64,000 nt of DNA from Curvularia sp. ZM96 (GCA_022457065.1 JAJGBQ010000007.1:2506501-2570500), one strand, 5' to 3'; shown: positions 1 through 12,874, counted from the first letter of the stretch. Notes: generated by a model from the letters alone, not told the origin. Program-made: numbers and translations.

Positions 1-63
1 CTACTATAAAGACAGGTAGTGCATGTAAGGACTTAATTTGCCAAGGCTTGTCATGCTACAGTA

Positions 64-3000
64 ATGGTTTGCTGTAATCATAGTCAGTGGCTCGGGATTT
101 CGACGCAGGAGAAAAAGTTTGATCTCCTAGAGTCTGATAGAGCACAAACCCTCCTCGCAAATAGTCCAACAGTTGAAGAGCAGTGTCCAAGCTTGTTCGT
201 ACTCATTGGGAGCACTTGCAAGGCCCGAGCGATCCAGGGGCTGGTTTCTGCCAAGTCTGTCACGCCGACACGCGCTCACGGCGAGGTACACTTGCAACTT
301 GACCATTCATCGGCGTTCAGCAAGCGGCCTATTTATATCGCAGACAGCGACATCCCCGAGAGACATCGGCGAGGCAAGACACTTCCTGTAGCTCCCTGCC
401 ACGAGACAATCACTCATTCGTTTTATCAAGCTGGAAAGCAGCCGCTGGATGCGAGTAGTATTGCTGAAAAAATCTACGCACAGCTTCTTCACCCTTTTGC
501 AGACGTGTTCTGCCTGTTTGCAGCGGACTTAGGAGGGCTTTGCGGAGTGTCCCGCCAGGTGGCCGCGTGGCTTGAGAAGCCGCAAGCCTCGCTATTACCC
601 ATTGAAACGTATCCCTCCCTTGTAATTGTCACAGAAAATAACACACGGGCTGGCGAGAAAGAAGTCCGAGACTGGTTCCTGAAGAACCTAGGTGCAGACA
701 CTTCGAAAAGCTTGTTTGACCGCTTCTCCAGTCTTGACGTGGTCACATTATCACAACAAGGCTCAATGTCTAACCGCGGGCGCCATCACCGCCTGAAAGA
801 TTGCTTGATGCGAGTCTCGGACCGCGTTCGTAAGCATAGAACCACCACTCGCACTCTTTTCTCTGCTAGACACTTCCACGCGTTCTTCAGACTAGCTTGT
901 CAACACCTCGCAAGAGGTAACAGTGAGCCTTTTGACTTCATAACTGCAGCAAGGCTGTACAATCCCATTGCGCCAGACCTTACGAAACACCTTTCCAACT
1001 TCATACAACTCGCAAAATCACCACGGGAGCTGATTCACTTCGTAGCACCGACCATTGCATCGAGTCTTTTCTTAGACAGCTATCCCCCAGATGCTCCAAG
1101 TAAGTCACTCATCACAACTGCCAATGCGGTTTTCCTAACCTACTGTTCAGTGTTCGATCCTATATCTGTGTTTCAGAGGTTGTATAAAGGTTTCTGCGAT
1201 GAGGCAAGCAGGTCTGTGTTGTTAAACGAACAGGATCCAAGCTTTGTAGTCCCTAGTGGTATTGTCAAATCGATTCAAGACTACTTTCACGACTACTTTT
1301 CGGACGCACTGCAGCCCAACACCTTGATTTCCGCTGCCGAATCACACAAGCGCGTGCTGCATGGAAAGCGATCCTTTTGGCTTCAACTTCAGAGCCGAGA
1401 GACATGCCTGGTGTGCCTTTGTCGCAGGCCACATATTGGGCTTCCTTGCGGTCACACAGTGTGCGAAAACTGTGTTTGCGTATTTGGCCGCCGTTCGCCA
1501 GAAGATCCGTGTATCTACTATATCGACCAGTGTTTTCTTTGCGAAACGAACGCGAAGCAAAAGAGCGTTCGCATCCATCCGCCTACAGCTGGTGCAGGCG
1601 TTCTCAGCATGGATGGTGGCGGCGTACGAGGGATACTCGAGCTGATTTTTCTCCGGCTATTAGAAAAACGGATCAATCTCCCGATGCCAGTGTTGCGAAA
1701 CTTCAAGGTTGTATTTGGGACGAGCACAGGTTGGTCTGGCCATGTTGCTGTGACGAATCTCACTGACCAACTTGTGTAGGAGGTATCATCGCGCTGGGAC
1801 TAGCTCAGGGCTGGTCCATTGAGAAGTGCATCGAGATTTTTCCACGGCTGGCTGACACAGCCTTCCAACGGAGGAAGTTTTTAGGCCTGCTCCATTTGCC
1901 TAAGGCCTTGGAATCTTTGATGTCCATCTTCACGGACTGTCTCTACCCGACTAGCCATATAGAAACGGCACTTAAAGAAGCTTATGGCTGTGAACAAGGT
2001 CTTTTGGAGATGTCAGAGACAACATCTCTTGGAACCAGAGTTGGAATACCTGTGGCAACTGTACACGGGCCTTCGTTGTGCTTATTCACTAGTTACAACG
2101 CCACGGGACTTCGCAAAGACGATCTAGGTACCTTTCCGAACTCTGGTCATCTCTTACAAACTGCTGATAGGTTGTCAGAGTACCATGTTATCGAGTCGCA
2201 CGACAACGCAGAGCAACCGCGGGTGTGGGAAGTGTGAGTCGTCAGACACCAAATTTTGATTCCGCTAACATCTCCCGGCAGCGCACGTGCAGCATCAGCA
2301 GCTCCACTGTAAGTATGACTTATTTATGCCCGCCCATTGCGCTGAAAATATGGCAGATTCTTCAAACCTACTACCATCAAAGGATATGGCGATCAACAGG
2401 ACGCTGGTCTGCTCCGCAATAACCCGATCTTTATGGCGCTCTCTGAAGCCGAGGCGTTGTTCCCATACACTGAAGAGCCTGACTTTGTAGTGAGCCTGGG
2501 CACTGGCAGTCCGCGTTCTAATGGCGAGGATCCTTGCACTTCAGGCTCGCGCAGCCTGCTCAAAGACGGCTGGATCTCACGCGTCGCCCACGGATCATTA
2601 GTAACCATGGCTGGGGGCCGAGACTGGAAGGCACTTAAAAGTTTCGGTAGGCCAAAGTCTAGTGGAAAGTACCACCGACTGGATATCGAATTTGACGGGC
2701 CTGAGCCGAGACTCGACGCTGTGAGTGACATGGCTAGGCTCCAGTCCCTAGCGATCCAAGACCCTCTGCTATCTCCGGTTCTTGATAACATTGCAGAATG
2801 CGCAATAGCTTCTCTTTTCTATTTCAAGCCGCGCACTCGCCTAAGGTACATGAATAGACAATACGTGGGCTCTGGCTGGATTGACTGCAAGCTTCGGCAT
2901 GGCGAGCCTGCGCTCGAGGCCCTTCTCCATCGACTTTGTACCGCTGGAGCACGACTACTGATTGGCGACAGAAAAGATCCGGAACCAAACGACAAATCCA

Positions 3001-3278
3001 TCGCTGAAGTTGGCGATCCCTCTAACCTTGACGAAAACGAAAAAGGTAACTTTCGCATAAACGTGACATTGGCTGTCCGAAGCAGCTTCTCCATTTTCCT
3101 ACAGGAAGGTAGTAACACGCCTCGTCACATTAGTGGCTCACCATTCTCGGTAGAGAAATTGATGCTAGCAGAGGGCCTCGAAGCGTACTTTGGTAGAGCC
3201 GACCACCTAAAGCGCAACTGGGCCTTTGATGACTGTGCAATGCCACAGGCAAAGCGTAGACGTGATGTATCTTCATAG
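64..3278 (+). CDS. RING-like/patatin-like phospholipase, four exons
   Basis: Spliced model: exons 64-1729, 1780-2233, 2282-2308 and 2357-3278 (introns of 50, 48 and 48 bp, all GT-AG). The lengths sum to 3069 nt, giving 1022 residues with no stop. A cysteine/histidine cluster at residues about 446-497 (CxxC, CGHxxC, CxxC) resembles a RING finger. A patatin domain follows: oxyanion loop DGGGVRG at 517-523, nucleophile elbow GTSTGG at 552-557 (split by intron 1), an ARAASAAP block, and catalytic Asp in a DAG motif near 731 (DGG/DGA in the family). Family knowledge: patatins are Ser-Asp dyad acyl hydrolases acting on phospholipids and other lipids. The N-terminal 440 residues match no domain I recognise. 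The first Met is close to the window edge, so the true start may lie upstream. Exon 3 is only 27 bp. Ubiquitin-ligase activity is inferred, not shown. Confidence 0.85.
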
Positions 3279-3846
3279 AAATGGTGTGTCCTATTACAAA
3301 GATAGTTTGGGCGGCTTCCATAACGTTGGTTCGGGAGAATGGCTTTACGTCAATGATCATACAATGTAAACTCACTTGCTCCACCGCAGCTGAGGTCTAG
3401 GTGCCAAAAGCTTGTCATGGTTTCATTAACACAATATTTACTTTCGTTTTCTTAGCCTTGGACTGAAGCCCATCACTCAGCCACGAGATGGACGCTGTCG
3501 CAAGACACATTGCATATGAATTGAGACCAGGCAACCGTAATCTCCTGGGCGCTTCAGCCTAATCAAAGCTATCTATCAATCCTTTACAAGTCAATTCTGG
3601 TTTGCTTTTGTGATACAACACTTCAAAATGAAAACATTACAACGTTGTTGATGCCTACACTTACCATACAGCAGAAACTGGTATTATGACAAAACCAAGG
3701 TCCATGTTTTAAGTTACTGCATTTGGCCCCTCAGGTCATGTTGAGTTAACAGATTGCTTCAATTTACATTCCACTAGAAACCATAAATGTCTTGATAGTG
3801 TTCCTGTAGCTGATTGATTCCCGCTCTGGGGCCTTGTTGAAAATTT
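3279..3846. other. intergenic, nothing recognised
   Basis: Space between two convergent genes. I see no supported coding region, RNA gene or repeat here. Confidence 0.5.
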
Positions 3847-4755
3847 TCAGCTGGTCGCCTTGTGATATAGCTTTCTTAGGATTCGGATAGTTGCTTCTAT
3901 CTTCTCATAACTGCGATTGTCCAAGGCTTGGCGAATGACATCTTTGCCTCTTTCGATGACTTCGCGAAAGTAGTTTTTCGGAATGATGATGTTGAACAGC
4001 AGCCCCTTTATAATTTGAGCCGCCCTATCTGCCTGCACGAGATCCGCAAGGTGGAGCTGTTCATTTCTGAAGACCTGAATGATCATATCTCGACCTGTTT
4101 CAACAACATCGAGAAAGAGTTTCTTGGAAGTCTTGGTCTTTGATGGTAACATCTTCATGAATTGAATAGCCTCTATTGCTTCTTTCAATTCACAATCGAA
4201 AAAGATCCCATGAAGAATCTTTTGAATGAGCCATTCTTTGACTTCTTTGAGAGGAGCAAGAAAGAAGTCTTTGCGCATGATCCTTGTGCATGACCGCTGC
4301 TTCGTGATTTTCAGAATCGCTTTTGCCTTTCGGAAATCTTCATCTTTGATCGCCTGAGCAATGATATCTCGAGCTACTTTGAGGACCTTGAGAAGGTGTT
4401 CTGAAGGAATGCGCTTCCGGCGCGGTAGCTGCTTCAGGGCTTGAAGCATCGCCTCTGCCTTTTCAAACGAGCCATTCTGGAGAGAGTCGATGACATGGTC
4501 CGAAAAACGGCTAAAGAAAGGCTCAAATGAGGTGTTCAGAAGATACGACACAGGCAAATTGCCAAATCGGATGATGTACTGGATCGCACGAAAGGCCTCG
4601 GGGACGGAATCAGGTGTCTCTGCTCGCTGCACCAGGTGAACTGCAGTGGTCTGGAGGGAGCGCCTGTTCGTTAGAGCAAGGTTGAAAAGGGAGGGAAGGT
4701 ATTGATATATCTCCAGTTTGAGCTCATCAGGCAAAGTTTCTAGACTGGTACTCAT
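3847..4755 (-). CDS. F-box-like protein with C-terminal helical repeats
   Basis: Single-exon frame of 302 residues. I chose the Met at 4755 because the F-box-like motif (LPDELKLEIYQYLPSLFNLA, residues about 8-27) follows directly; the frame stays open to a Met at 4869 that would add 38 residues. F-box proteins link substrates to SCF ubiquitin ligases through Skp1. The remainder is predicted helical and contains about four to five degenerate units of 45-55 residues with the pattern D-(V/I)-I-x-Q-A-x(4,6)-(F/Y)-x-K-A-x-A-I-(x)-I-(L)-K. Such an array could be the substrate-binding part, which is an inference. It converges with the patatin gene. No introns are visible. Other options: a decayed paralogue or a repeat protein unrelated to SCF. 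Confidence 0.7.
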   Translation of the reverse strand: MSTSLETLPDELKLEIYQYLPSLFNLALTNRRSLQTTAVHLVQRAETPDSVPEAFRAIQYIIRFGNLPVSYLLNTSFEPFFSRFSDHVIDSLQNGSFEKAEAMLQALKQLPRRKRIPSEHLLKVLKVARDIIAQAIKDEDFRKAKAILKITKQRSCTRIMRKDFFLAPLKEVKEWLIQKILHGIFFDCELKEAIEAIQFMKMLPSKTKTSKKLFLDVVETGRDMIIQVFRNEQLHLADLVQADRAAQIIKGLLFNIIIPKNYFREVIERGKDVIRQALDNRSYEKIEATIRILRKLYHKATS

Positions 4756-6541
4756 ATTGAGGGATGGAGGTAGGCTTCGAGAGAAAAGGAGTCTGGGGGG
4801 AGGAAAGTCTGAGAGTAGCTTAAGATTCGTACATTGGAATAGTTTATAAAGCCTCCATCTCCAAAACACATCACAGACTCAATCCAGAATGCGCCCCGAG
4901 CCGCAGGGATTGTCATTAGAAATGGAACTTGCAGGAATCAAAAAGCGTACATCTCGGAAATTGCAGCACACGTGAGAAGTGTCCTAGTGAGCACAGTTTC
5001 AGCTAAAAGGGGGGCTGGACGCGTGTGCCCTGGGCCTTGGACGGCTCCTGAATCTTGGCTCGTACGTCGCGTCCATTTGTTGGTCCAGCTCACGGCTTTT
5101 CTGGTGGCAGATATATGTTACGGCAGGGGCTATCAAGATATCAGCCCAGTAAGCGATGACTTAGCGTTACATGACAGGAGCTTTCATGCCGTGAGCTGCC
5201 CCATTGCTCGGAGTTTGTGACTTTTTTGCTTCAGTTGCATTGATGCGTCTCAGCTGCCATGCTCCGTCCGCGCGTCTTCTTCCAAGCGACGTCGCTGTTA
5301 TGAACCACCTTCCTTCCTTTGGCACGAAGAACAGCATCGCACAGTACCGCCAGCAAGTCTTCCGCAATAAGTCTCAGAGCTTTGAAAACAGTTTTTGTCA
5401 GTGAGGTCGGGAAGACGAACATGGACAAGAATCACACAGAAGGATATCCCATGTAAGTTATATCTCCAACATGGAGCCCTTCACCAACTGATGATGTTTT
5501 GATTTCGACATAAGTGAGTTTTTCAAGCTGAGATAGCTTAACGAAAAGCAAGCCAATGTTGTCCCAGTAGATGAACATGATATTAGCACTACTTCAAGCC
5601 TTCAGGTCGTGGAAGGGTCTTCAGGAGCACCATCACCAGGTCGAGCAGTGGATTTCCTCACGGTCAAAGTGCGCACATAAACCAGCTCTCATGCATCTGA
5701 ACTGCACCGCTCTGAAAGAACACTTATGCTTTGATTGGGGTTTTCTTAGCGTCCTATCGCAAGCAATGAACCATAATAGTACTATTGATCCCCAAAGCAG
5801 TGATTAACTTCTCATATATTGCAATGCAGATATTCAGTGAAGGGTGTGGCGGCAAGAACTGACGAGTCCCCTCCTGCAGTATCTTGCACGGGAACAAGCT
5901 GACGAAGAAGTGTTTTCTCCGAAAGGAAAAAATCGCGTAAAGCATCATCACAAGCGTACAAGATCCAATAGTCCTTTTCTCATACCACATATCTTCCCAG
6001 TCTTCCGTGTCCTCAAGCTCCATCGTTTCCGAACAATGACGTGCGTTCCCCTTCCCCTCATTCTGCCAACTGCTTCTACTATTCTCCCTTGATGCACGGT
6101 CTCTTCATTCCGCCATTACCAAGTAAGTCGCCCGCCTCTCCTAAGGAGCGCACCATACTGCATTCAGCTCTTCTGGCCACCCCCTATTCCTGCATCTCTG
6201 CCTCAGATGGCATAGAAAACACCCTTAGCAATGAGATTTGCACCGCTGTTGTCTCGCAGTGCCCCAGTGCGACATCTGATATCAGTGAATGTAGGGATTG
6301 GGCCCATACCTAGTGAGCCATTATGCCGTATCAGATTCTGTCATCCAGTAACCAACAGACATGCTACCCTAGCGCGTAACAGAAGATCATGCCCACTGAG
6401 GTTTTGTTCATGCGCTGCCTTTTCTAGTACATGATCCGAAAGCTGCTTCAAGTATTCATAGTCCTTGAGTGGGCCCTTCATACCGACATAGTATATGAAT
6501 GGGACGACTGCCATCCTCAGTGAGGTATATCGTCCCTTAAC
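4756..6541. other. long intergenic stretch
   Basis: Contains only short frames (65-90 codons) on both strands without recognisable domains or consistent splicing. I find no repeat or RNA gene. It presumably holds promoters of the flanking divergent genes. Confidence 0.45.
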
Positions 6542-7541
6542 ATGAATTTCAACTTTCTCGTCAGCTTCGCTACTTGTTTGTCGGTTCAGCTTTGTCTGGC
6601 CTGTTTTCTGCTCTTCATAGACGTCAGAGCCTATCGCAGGTCGACTGGCAATTTCTACGGGCATGTCTACTTCTCGGACAAAATTCTCATCTTCGTCTGC
6701 AGCGTCCTTGAGATCGGTCTGTTGATTGCCAGTTTGGTTGGCATCACAGTCACATTTCGCCTTGGCCGTGACATGGGGGACTGGATTGAGGCTGGCGTTA
6801 TGTGTAGCCTTCAGCTCGGCGCTGGTACTAGTGTAAGTGAGCTGGCATTCTATGTACAAGGTTGCTGACTTAACATCTGACTAGCTCGCTCGTCTCTTAC
6901 AAGTCTTTCAATATCCGCGCTGGAACGTATGGTTGACGTATGTGGTGGCATTTATAATGATACCTGGTGACATTTCCATGTATCTGTAAGTACTGCTCCT
7001 GCTCAATATCGATGTCTCTAACGATGATTAGCGTTGGAGACACACACTACGTTGACAAGCTGCCAGTGCTTGCTCTTGCGATCGCATCGATCCTGTGTGC
7101 AGCGGTCTCGTGTTCACAACTAAAAAGTCACAAGTCTTCAGGCTTGCAACAACCAGACAGGGGAACATCGCGACTGTTTACCGTGCTGATGGGAACAAAC
7201 TTTTTGGCAGCGGCAGTTCAGTTTTGCGGGGTTATTGTCCTTGACCTTGAGGTGCTCGTCGAAGAAGGGTTTCGTGTTCAAATGCGCCAAAGCGTTCTCC
7301 TGGTATGTATTCGCTCTTGTTGCCACAATCTTTCTGACTTGGATAGGCCTGCACCTGCACACATATGCTCTGCTGCCTTCCCGCGTGTTATGCTAGCATA
7401 GTGAGCTGCTTCACCAGACTAGCAGTGTATCTGCGGAATAAACCAAGCTTAGCAGCTACAGAAAGTGATATTGAGATGGGATTCGTGGGTTTGGTAACAG
7501 TTGAGACATCACAGAGTAGCAGAAATGGAGTAGAAGACTAG
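6542..7541 (+). CDS. polytopic membrane protein of unknown function, four exons
   Basis: Spliced model: exons 6542-6832, 6885-6985, 7032-7302 and 7347-7541, with introns of 52, 46 and 44 bp. Donors are GTAAGT, GTAAGT and GTATGT; CTGAC-type branch points are visible in introns 1 and 3. All phases agree, giving 285 residues. About six hydrophobic segments can be seen, near residues 4-28, 47-71, 110-132, 140-160, 178-203 and 218-243, so an integral membrane protein is likely. The last 40 residues are polar. I do not recognise the family. A 172-codon frame on the opposite strand (6341-6859) overlaps exon 1; I prefer the plus-strand model because three introns keep frame and the product is membrane-like. 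The start could lie further upstream if another exon exists. Confidence 0.65.
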
Positions 7542-8438
7542 GTGGTGAATGTGAGTGCACTGGGAGTGGTTATGGAGATTTTGATCACGGTTTAAGCGGA
7601 CTCTCACCGAAGATAGGAGACGATGTCTATCGTTGTCAGGTTTACGATTGTACATGAGGTTCTTCACGATTCGATCATAGATCAGACAAAATGCCGGCCA
7701 GAGCCAAATTCATCCTTCTTCCATCCTGCTCCCGTTGTTCTGTGAATCTGTCAAGAAGTGTTCCCGCGAGAAAGTGCTAAACATGATCTATGTTGGAGTT
7801 ATCGTAGTATTAACTCAGCACATGGTTGTGACTATACCGATCATGAGGGTCTTTATCACTCTGGCCTTTCCCTCAGAGTTGACAAATAACAAGGTAAGCC
7901 AAAAGAAGCCTCGTGAAAAGCCTCACAGCTGAGCCCATACTTGGTCACAAAATTGATGGATTTGCTTGAAGACACTTGGCTGTGAATCTATTGCAACCTC
8001 TGCTGTTCATCTTACTAATCACTCCGGAAACTCAAATAAGCACTACCGTTCCTAGGACCACAGCATCAAACCGTACTAGGTATCACGATGTTGCTTTCCA
8101 AGCATCAGGCTGGGAATCCTTCAAGCACGAACCCATGTCACTGTCATCCTCTCTAACTATCTCGTGACCGCCAGTATCATGGATGAGGCAAACATCGCCT
8201 CCTCCAATTTGCCTAGGGTATACCAATGCCACCGCTGACCAGGAATGCTGTCATATACACTGTCCGTGTACAAATACCTTGTTGGCGTCTCCGACGCATA
8301 AAGCAGTGGTACGTATTCAACACCGGCCCACAATCTCTCTTCACTGATTTCTCGGGTAAAGCGGTGGACTCACCCTGATTCAGGGCAATTCTTGGAAGGA
8401 TTTTGGACCACTCACACAGGGGCCAGTTCTAGCATGAC
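7542..8438. other. intergenic, nothing recognised
   Basis: Short frames only. The right edge is the outer boundary of the receptor inverted duplication: similarity to the complementary strand near 20868 starts at about 8439. Confidence 0.45.
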
Positions 8439-11400
8439 CATACACTCTCATGCACTTGCAGCTTCCGCTTTTCGCACGCGGCTTTGTTGTCATCCCACGC
8501 TCACCCCTGTCTCGCTTACCCCAGGCTTTTTCTCAATCGCTCTAGCTCTTGTCAGCATAACCCTTACTCCGTGCCTTTAGAAACTGCTAGACTTGTTTCT
8601 TACAAGTATTACTAAGTATCTTATAGTGCACGGGTGACTAGTCCTGATAGAAAATAACGTTAGAAGATAAAGACTAGATCTAATAAAGTCTAGCTTCACT
8701 AGTTCTTTGTCTTGTGGCTTCTATATAACTATCGCATACAGTAAATAGAAATGCGCTATTAAAACACCTTTTTGACAAGTCTCCTTATCGACAGTCTAAA
8801 GCTCTTCTTCATCTGGCCGTACTTTAGTGAAGGAGTCTCTCCTGCTGTTAGTAGCTTCGACTTTCCTTCTCTTTCTCTCCTAGAAGAGGGCAAAGCGTCT
8901 ATCTTCGCGGCTAAGCTTATGCACCTCTTACTCGACTGACCGAGCACACTAGTCAAGCTAGAAAGAGCCCTTGCGTACACCGCTCGAGCCTTGGCGACCT
9001 CGGCTTGCTTCGCATAGAGATCACCCATGCTCTCTAAGGTGTTGAGTGCTGGCAGGTACTGTTGAACACGATCACTGCCAAGTGCTTCCTCGTACCCTCG
9101 CAGCGCCCGCTCGTACATCTGCTCCGCCTCGCCCAGCTTGCCTTGGTCAGCGTAGAGAACGCCTAGGTTGTTGACCGTGTCCAGTGTCGACGTGTGACTG
9201 GGCTCAAGCGCCTCCTCGTACCCTCGCAGCGCCCGCAAGTACATCTGCTCTGCCTCGCCTAGCTTGCCTTGGTCTGCGTAGAGGTTGCCCAGGTTGTTGA
9301 CCGTCTGCAGTGTTGACGTGTGGGTGGACCCAAGTGCCTCCTCCATCCCTCGCAGCGCCCGCAAGTACATCCGCTCTGCCTCGCCTAGCTTGCCTTGGTC
9401 AGCGTAGAGAAGGCCCAGGTTGTTGACCGTCCGCAGTGTCGACGTGTGACTGGGCTCAAGCGCCTCCTCGTACCCTCGCAGCGCCCGCAAGTACATCTGC
9501 TCTGCCTCGCCTAGCTTGCCTTGGTCTGCGTAGAGGTTGCCCAGGTTGTTGACCGTCTGCAGTGTTGACGTGTGGGTGGACCCAAGTGCCTCCTCGTACC
9601 CTCGCAGCGCCCGCAAGTACATCTGCTCTGCCTCGCCCAGCTTGCCTTGGTTCTTGTACAAGATGCCCAGGTTGTTGACCGTGTCCAGTGTCGACGTGTG
9701 GCTGGGTCCGAGTGCCTCCTCCATCCCTCGCAGCGCCCGCAAGTACATCTGCTCTGCCTCGCCTAGCCTGCCTTGGTCTGCGTAGAGAAGGCCTAGAAGA
9801 TGCATAGCATCGAGAATGGTCTCTCGCTCTTCGCCTTCATCGACATCTCTATCTCTACCTCCCTCAGCTCTTCCTCGCCAAACTACCTCGCCCTCAATAA
9901 TCTGCCTAGAGCACGCCTGTGCGTGTAGAAGAAGTCGCCGTTGCAGCGCAGCATAGTCTCGAGTAGAGCTTTCTGGCACAGCCCAACCAACAGCAACTAC
10001 AGCTAGTCGCCTCAGCTCTGCTGCGAAGCGCTTGCCTTGCGAGTGATACGCCCACTGATGCACCACTGGATGGGTTGTATAGCTCGCTATCTCTATCATC
10101 TCTACCGCCTCTTCGACCAGCGAGTAGCTACGCAGCAGTTGCATTGCTTTGCTAAATTCGATCTCGCTGCCAGCAATATCCCCAACCCATCCCGACAGCA
10201 TCCTCGCGGCTATAGCAGACTTATTACACGCTGCAGCGAACAAGCCATGCCATAAGTCTTTGTTGTCAAGAAATGACCATAGCAGTAGCAAGTTGGCAGT
10301 GGCTGCGTGCCTGTCGCGGATCGCTTGGTACGAGATAGCCCACGTTGTCCACACGCTGCGCTCAGGGTAGTCCTCGAGTGGCCCACTAACTAGGTAGTCT
10401 GACGCCATTAGCTCGCTCCATTGTTTCTCGTAGAACCTTAGGTATGTCGCTAGCCCTACTCCGCTCTCTTGTAGATACGCACCCGCCTGCGCAATCGCGA
10501 GCGGCAGGCCATCTAGTAGCGCTAGTAGTTGCTCGCTCTTGGTGGTGTCTACAGTTATCTTGTTAGCTCTACTACCCTATCTCTGAGCACTTGCTACTTT
10601 TAGCTTACCGTGCTTCTTCTTGTACCAGCTCTCTAAGATAGCCTGCCCCTGCTCTATAGAGACCTTGCCCAGATGCTGCGACTCGCCTAGCTGCTCTAGC
10701 CGTGCCAGCCGAGTCGTCACTAGCACTGACCCGTGGTCTGCGCCAGAGAAGTAGCGCTTCGCGTCGTACGCATCAGGGTCGCCCCCCTGCGCCATGTACT
10801 CTCGGTCGACGTTGTCGAAGATAAGCAGCCAGGCGGTGTTGTTAGGCTGTGCAAGCCAGGCCATGACGTCCTTCACTACCGCATTGATGTCGGCGCTGCT
10901 GTCTGCAGCATACCCCCTGCTTGTCTCAGGGATCTGGCCTTGCGGAATCCTGCCTGCGCAGCTCGCGATACTGCGCTTAAGCGTATCCTCGCTGCGTCCA
11001 TCTAGCCAGAACACTGAGCTGAACCGGCGGTGGTGCCTCCGTGCAAACTCGACCGCCAGCTACGTCTTGCCCATCCCGCCAAGGCCACGCAGCACGTGTA
11101 TCTTCTGGCGCTGGCCATGTCCTAATCGCGGCAGCAACACGCGTTCGAGCTCTTGCATCTCTGCTGGCCTATCCACAAACTGACGTGCTCTTGGCACGCC
11201 CTCGAGGCTGAAGTCGGTCTTGTATTCTCCAAAGTCTACACATGCTTTAGCTCCAGCGCTTGAATAGTAAAGACGATAACTGCACTAACACTCTCGGCCT
11301 GCAATGCTGCCCGCGCACGCCTGCATCTGCGTGTGCACCTCCTGTGAGCTGATGTACCGCCGCGTCGCTGCCGCCATCTCCTTGACCTTTGCCGCCTCCT

Positions 11401-12695
11401 CCAGTCCGATGTCTTCCAGCCCTCGCACCACGTTGAACCGGTAGTACCGCCCCGTGCTGTCTAGCAGCCCCCGCTCGCGCCGGAACCGCTCCGCCGTCTG
11501 CTCCGTCTCCGTGGCTATCGCAGCCAGCGTCTCGCCAATATGCAAGACATCATCCTTGAACGCCTTAAGTGACGGCACTCCCGTCCCGATCGAGACTACG
11601 CACTTAACCTTGCTCTCTAGCGGCTGCGGGCCCCACGCCAGCTGCGCCTGGTCCCACAGCTCCCGCACTGGGTTGTTTGCGCCCGTCGCCCCGTCCACGA
11701 ACTGCTCGCCGAACCGGCCGACGGCGATGGGGTCGAAGAAAGAGGTGGCCGCAGAGGTGGCTCGGCAGGCCTCCCATATCGTCACGCTGTTCAGCAGATC
11801 GTTGTTGCCGCGTAGGGTCTTGTAGCTCGTCAGGCAGACCGTCTCGCTCGTCTCCTTGCTTGTAGCGCACACGAAGCTGTAGTGGTTAGCCCTACATCCT
11901 GGTTACAGGTATACCCTAGCCTACACTTTGCACTCTGCTTCAGGCGTGTCCTTGAGCAGCGCGTCTTCCTGCAGGCCTTGCTGCTTTACCACTTCCTTTA
12001 CCGCCCGCGCCAGCTCCTCTGCATCGAACCGGCCCTGTATCTGGCCCTTGACCGTCACCCGGTGTCGTGTCTTGCGGAACACACGGTCGGAGAGCGACAG
12101 GTACGCGGTGATGCAATCGGCTACGCTCATCTTCAGTCGGCCTAGCATGATAGCGATTAGGCTGAGGGCCAAACGTTAGCGCTTTTCTTACACCTTGATA
12201 GCAACAAATACTAACCCGCCTGTACTTGTGCCCCCGATCATGTCAAAGTAGTCGCACGGCTTTGGCGGCGCGTCTGGGTTAACAGCCTCCATCAGCTGCT
12301 CGAGGATCATCAGGGCAGACAGGCCGCGGACGCCGCCGCCATCGAGAGCAAGCAGGCGCAGGTCGCTGCCAGGCATGGTGTGTGCGCGTCAAGTGGCAGA
12401 AGGTAGATGAGAGACGGAGGAGTACTGCGATGGAGTCGCGGGACGGGGGCATGGTGTCTATTCTATACGCTGGCGGTCGCCTTGGGCAGGTGTCGCTGGC
12501 GCAGCATCTCTGTCGCCAGCTCGTGCAGCTGAGGTATCGCGTACGGCTGAGGCATCGCGTGCGGCTGAGGCATCGCGTCTCTGCCATCTTGCAGCTGCCA
12601 GCATGCGTGGTTGGTGGAGGAGCGTGGGCGAGGCGGAACAGATCGTGCAGGTTGACGCAGGCGGGGTTCGCTCGTCGCTTGTCGCTTCTCCCTGT
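8439..12695 (-). repeat. left arm of large inverted duplication carrying a receptor gene
   Basis: The complement of this arm matches 16115-20868 from the region upstream of the patatin start, through the whole receptor gene, to about 300 bp past its stop codon. The outer edges read TACACTCTCATGCACTTGCA at 8441-8460 and its complement near 20850-20866. The arms differ in length mainly because the TPR array has four fewer units here. Boundaries are read by eye and good to roughly 10-20 bp. Confidence 0.85.
8759..12376 (-). pseudogene. patatin/NB-ARC/TPR NOD-like receptor, left copy, one in-frame stop
   Basis: Spliced model on the minus strand: exons 12216-12376, 11925-12161, 11290-11876, 10609-11235 and 8759-10548. 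Exons 1-4 have the same lengths as in the right copy. The total is 1134 codons. Domains in order: patatin (DGGGVRG near residue 12, GTSTGG near 50, a DGATGANNP catalytic Asp region), NB-ARC-like NTPase (GLGGMGKT, LLIFDNVD, SVLVTTR, GLPLA), then six near-identical 42-residue TPR units plus one degenerate unit and a basic tail. Family knowledge: such STAND proteins act as fungal NOD-like receptors, in which ligand sensing by the repeats triggers the N-terminal effector. The single defect is TAG at 11060-11062, directly after Walker A GKT, where the right copy has CAG (residue 387). Product if translated: a patatin domain plus a truncated NTPase. It could be dead, or a short patatin-only protein. 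Confidence 0.85.
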
Positions 12696-12717
12696 GCCCC
12701 TGGTCATGTTTACGCAT
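12463..12717 (-). other. short frame upstream of left receptor, conserved between arms
   Basis: A frame of 84 codons ends 87 bp before the receptor ATG. Its last about 35 residues (PQPHAMPQPYAIPQLHEL and onward) are the same as in a 66-codon frame at 16138-16338 before the other copy, and both end at the same TAG. The amino-terminal halves share only patches. It could be an upstream ORF that tunes receptor translation, or ordinary 5' leader DNA with similar frames because the duplication is recent. Confidence 0.3.
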
Positions 12718-12874
12718 GGTCTCGCGAGCGTTGTTTGACTGCGTCGTGCTGGCCTGCCTGCGGATGCATTTTAGAACGGATATACGCAGAGCAAGATGTC
12801 GCGCGCCAGATCCACCTACAAACTTCCGATGTTATGGGGTTTGATAGTTGTGACCGTTGTGCTGTGCTACCTGA

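Noticed and set aside
6341..6859. 172-codon minus-strand frame
   Set aside because: It overlaps exon 1 of a plus-strand gene with three phase-consistent introns and a membrane-type product, and it has no domain of its own.
9537..9785. Plus-strand frames across the receptor TPR array
   Set aside because: Antisense shadows of the 42-residue repeats.
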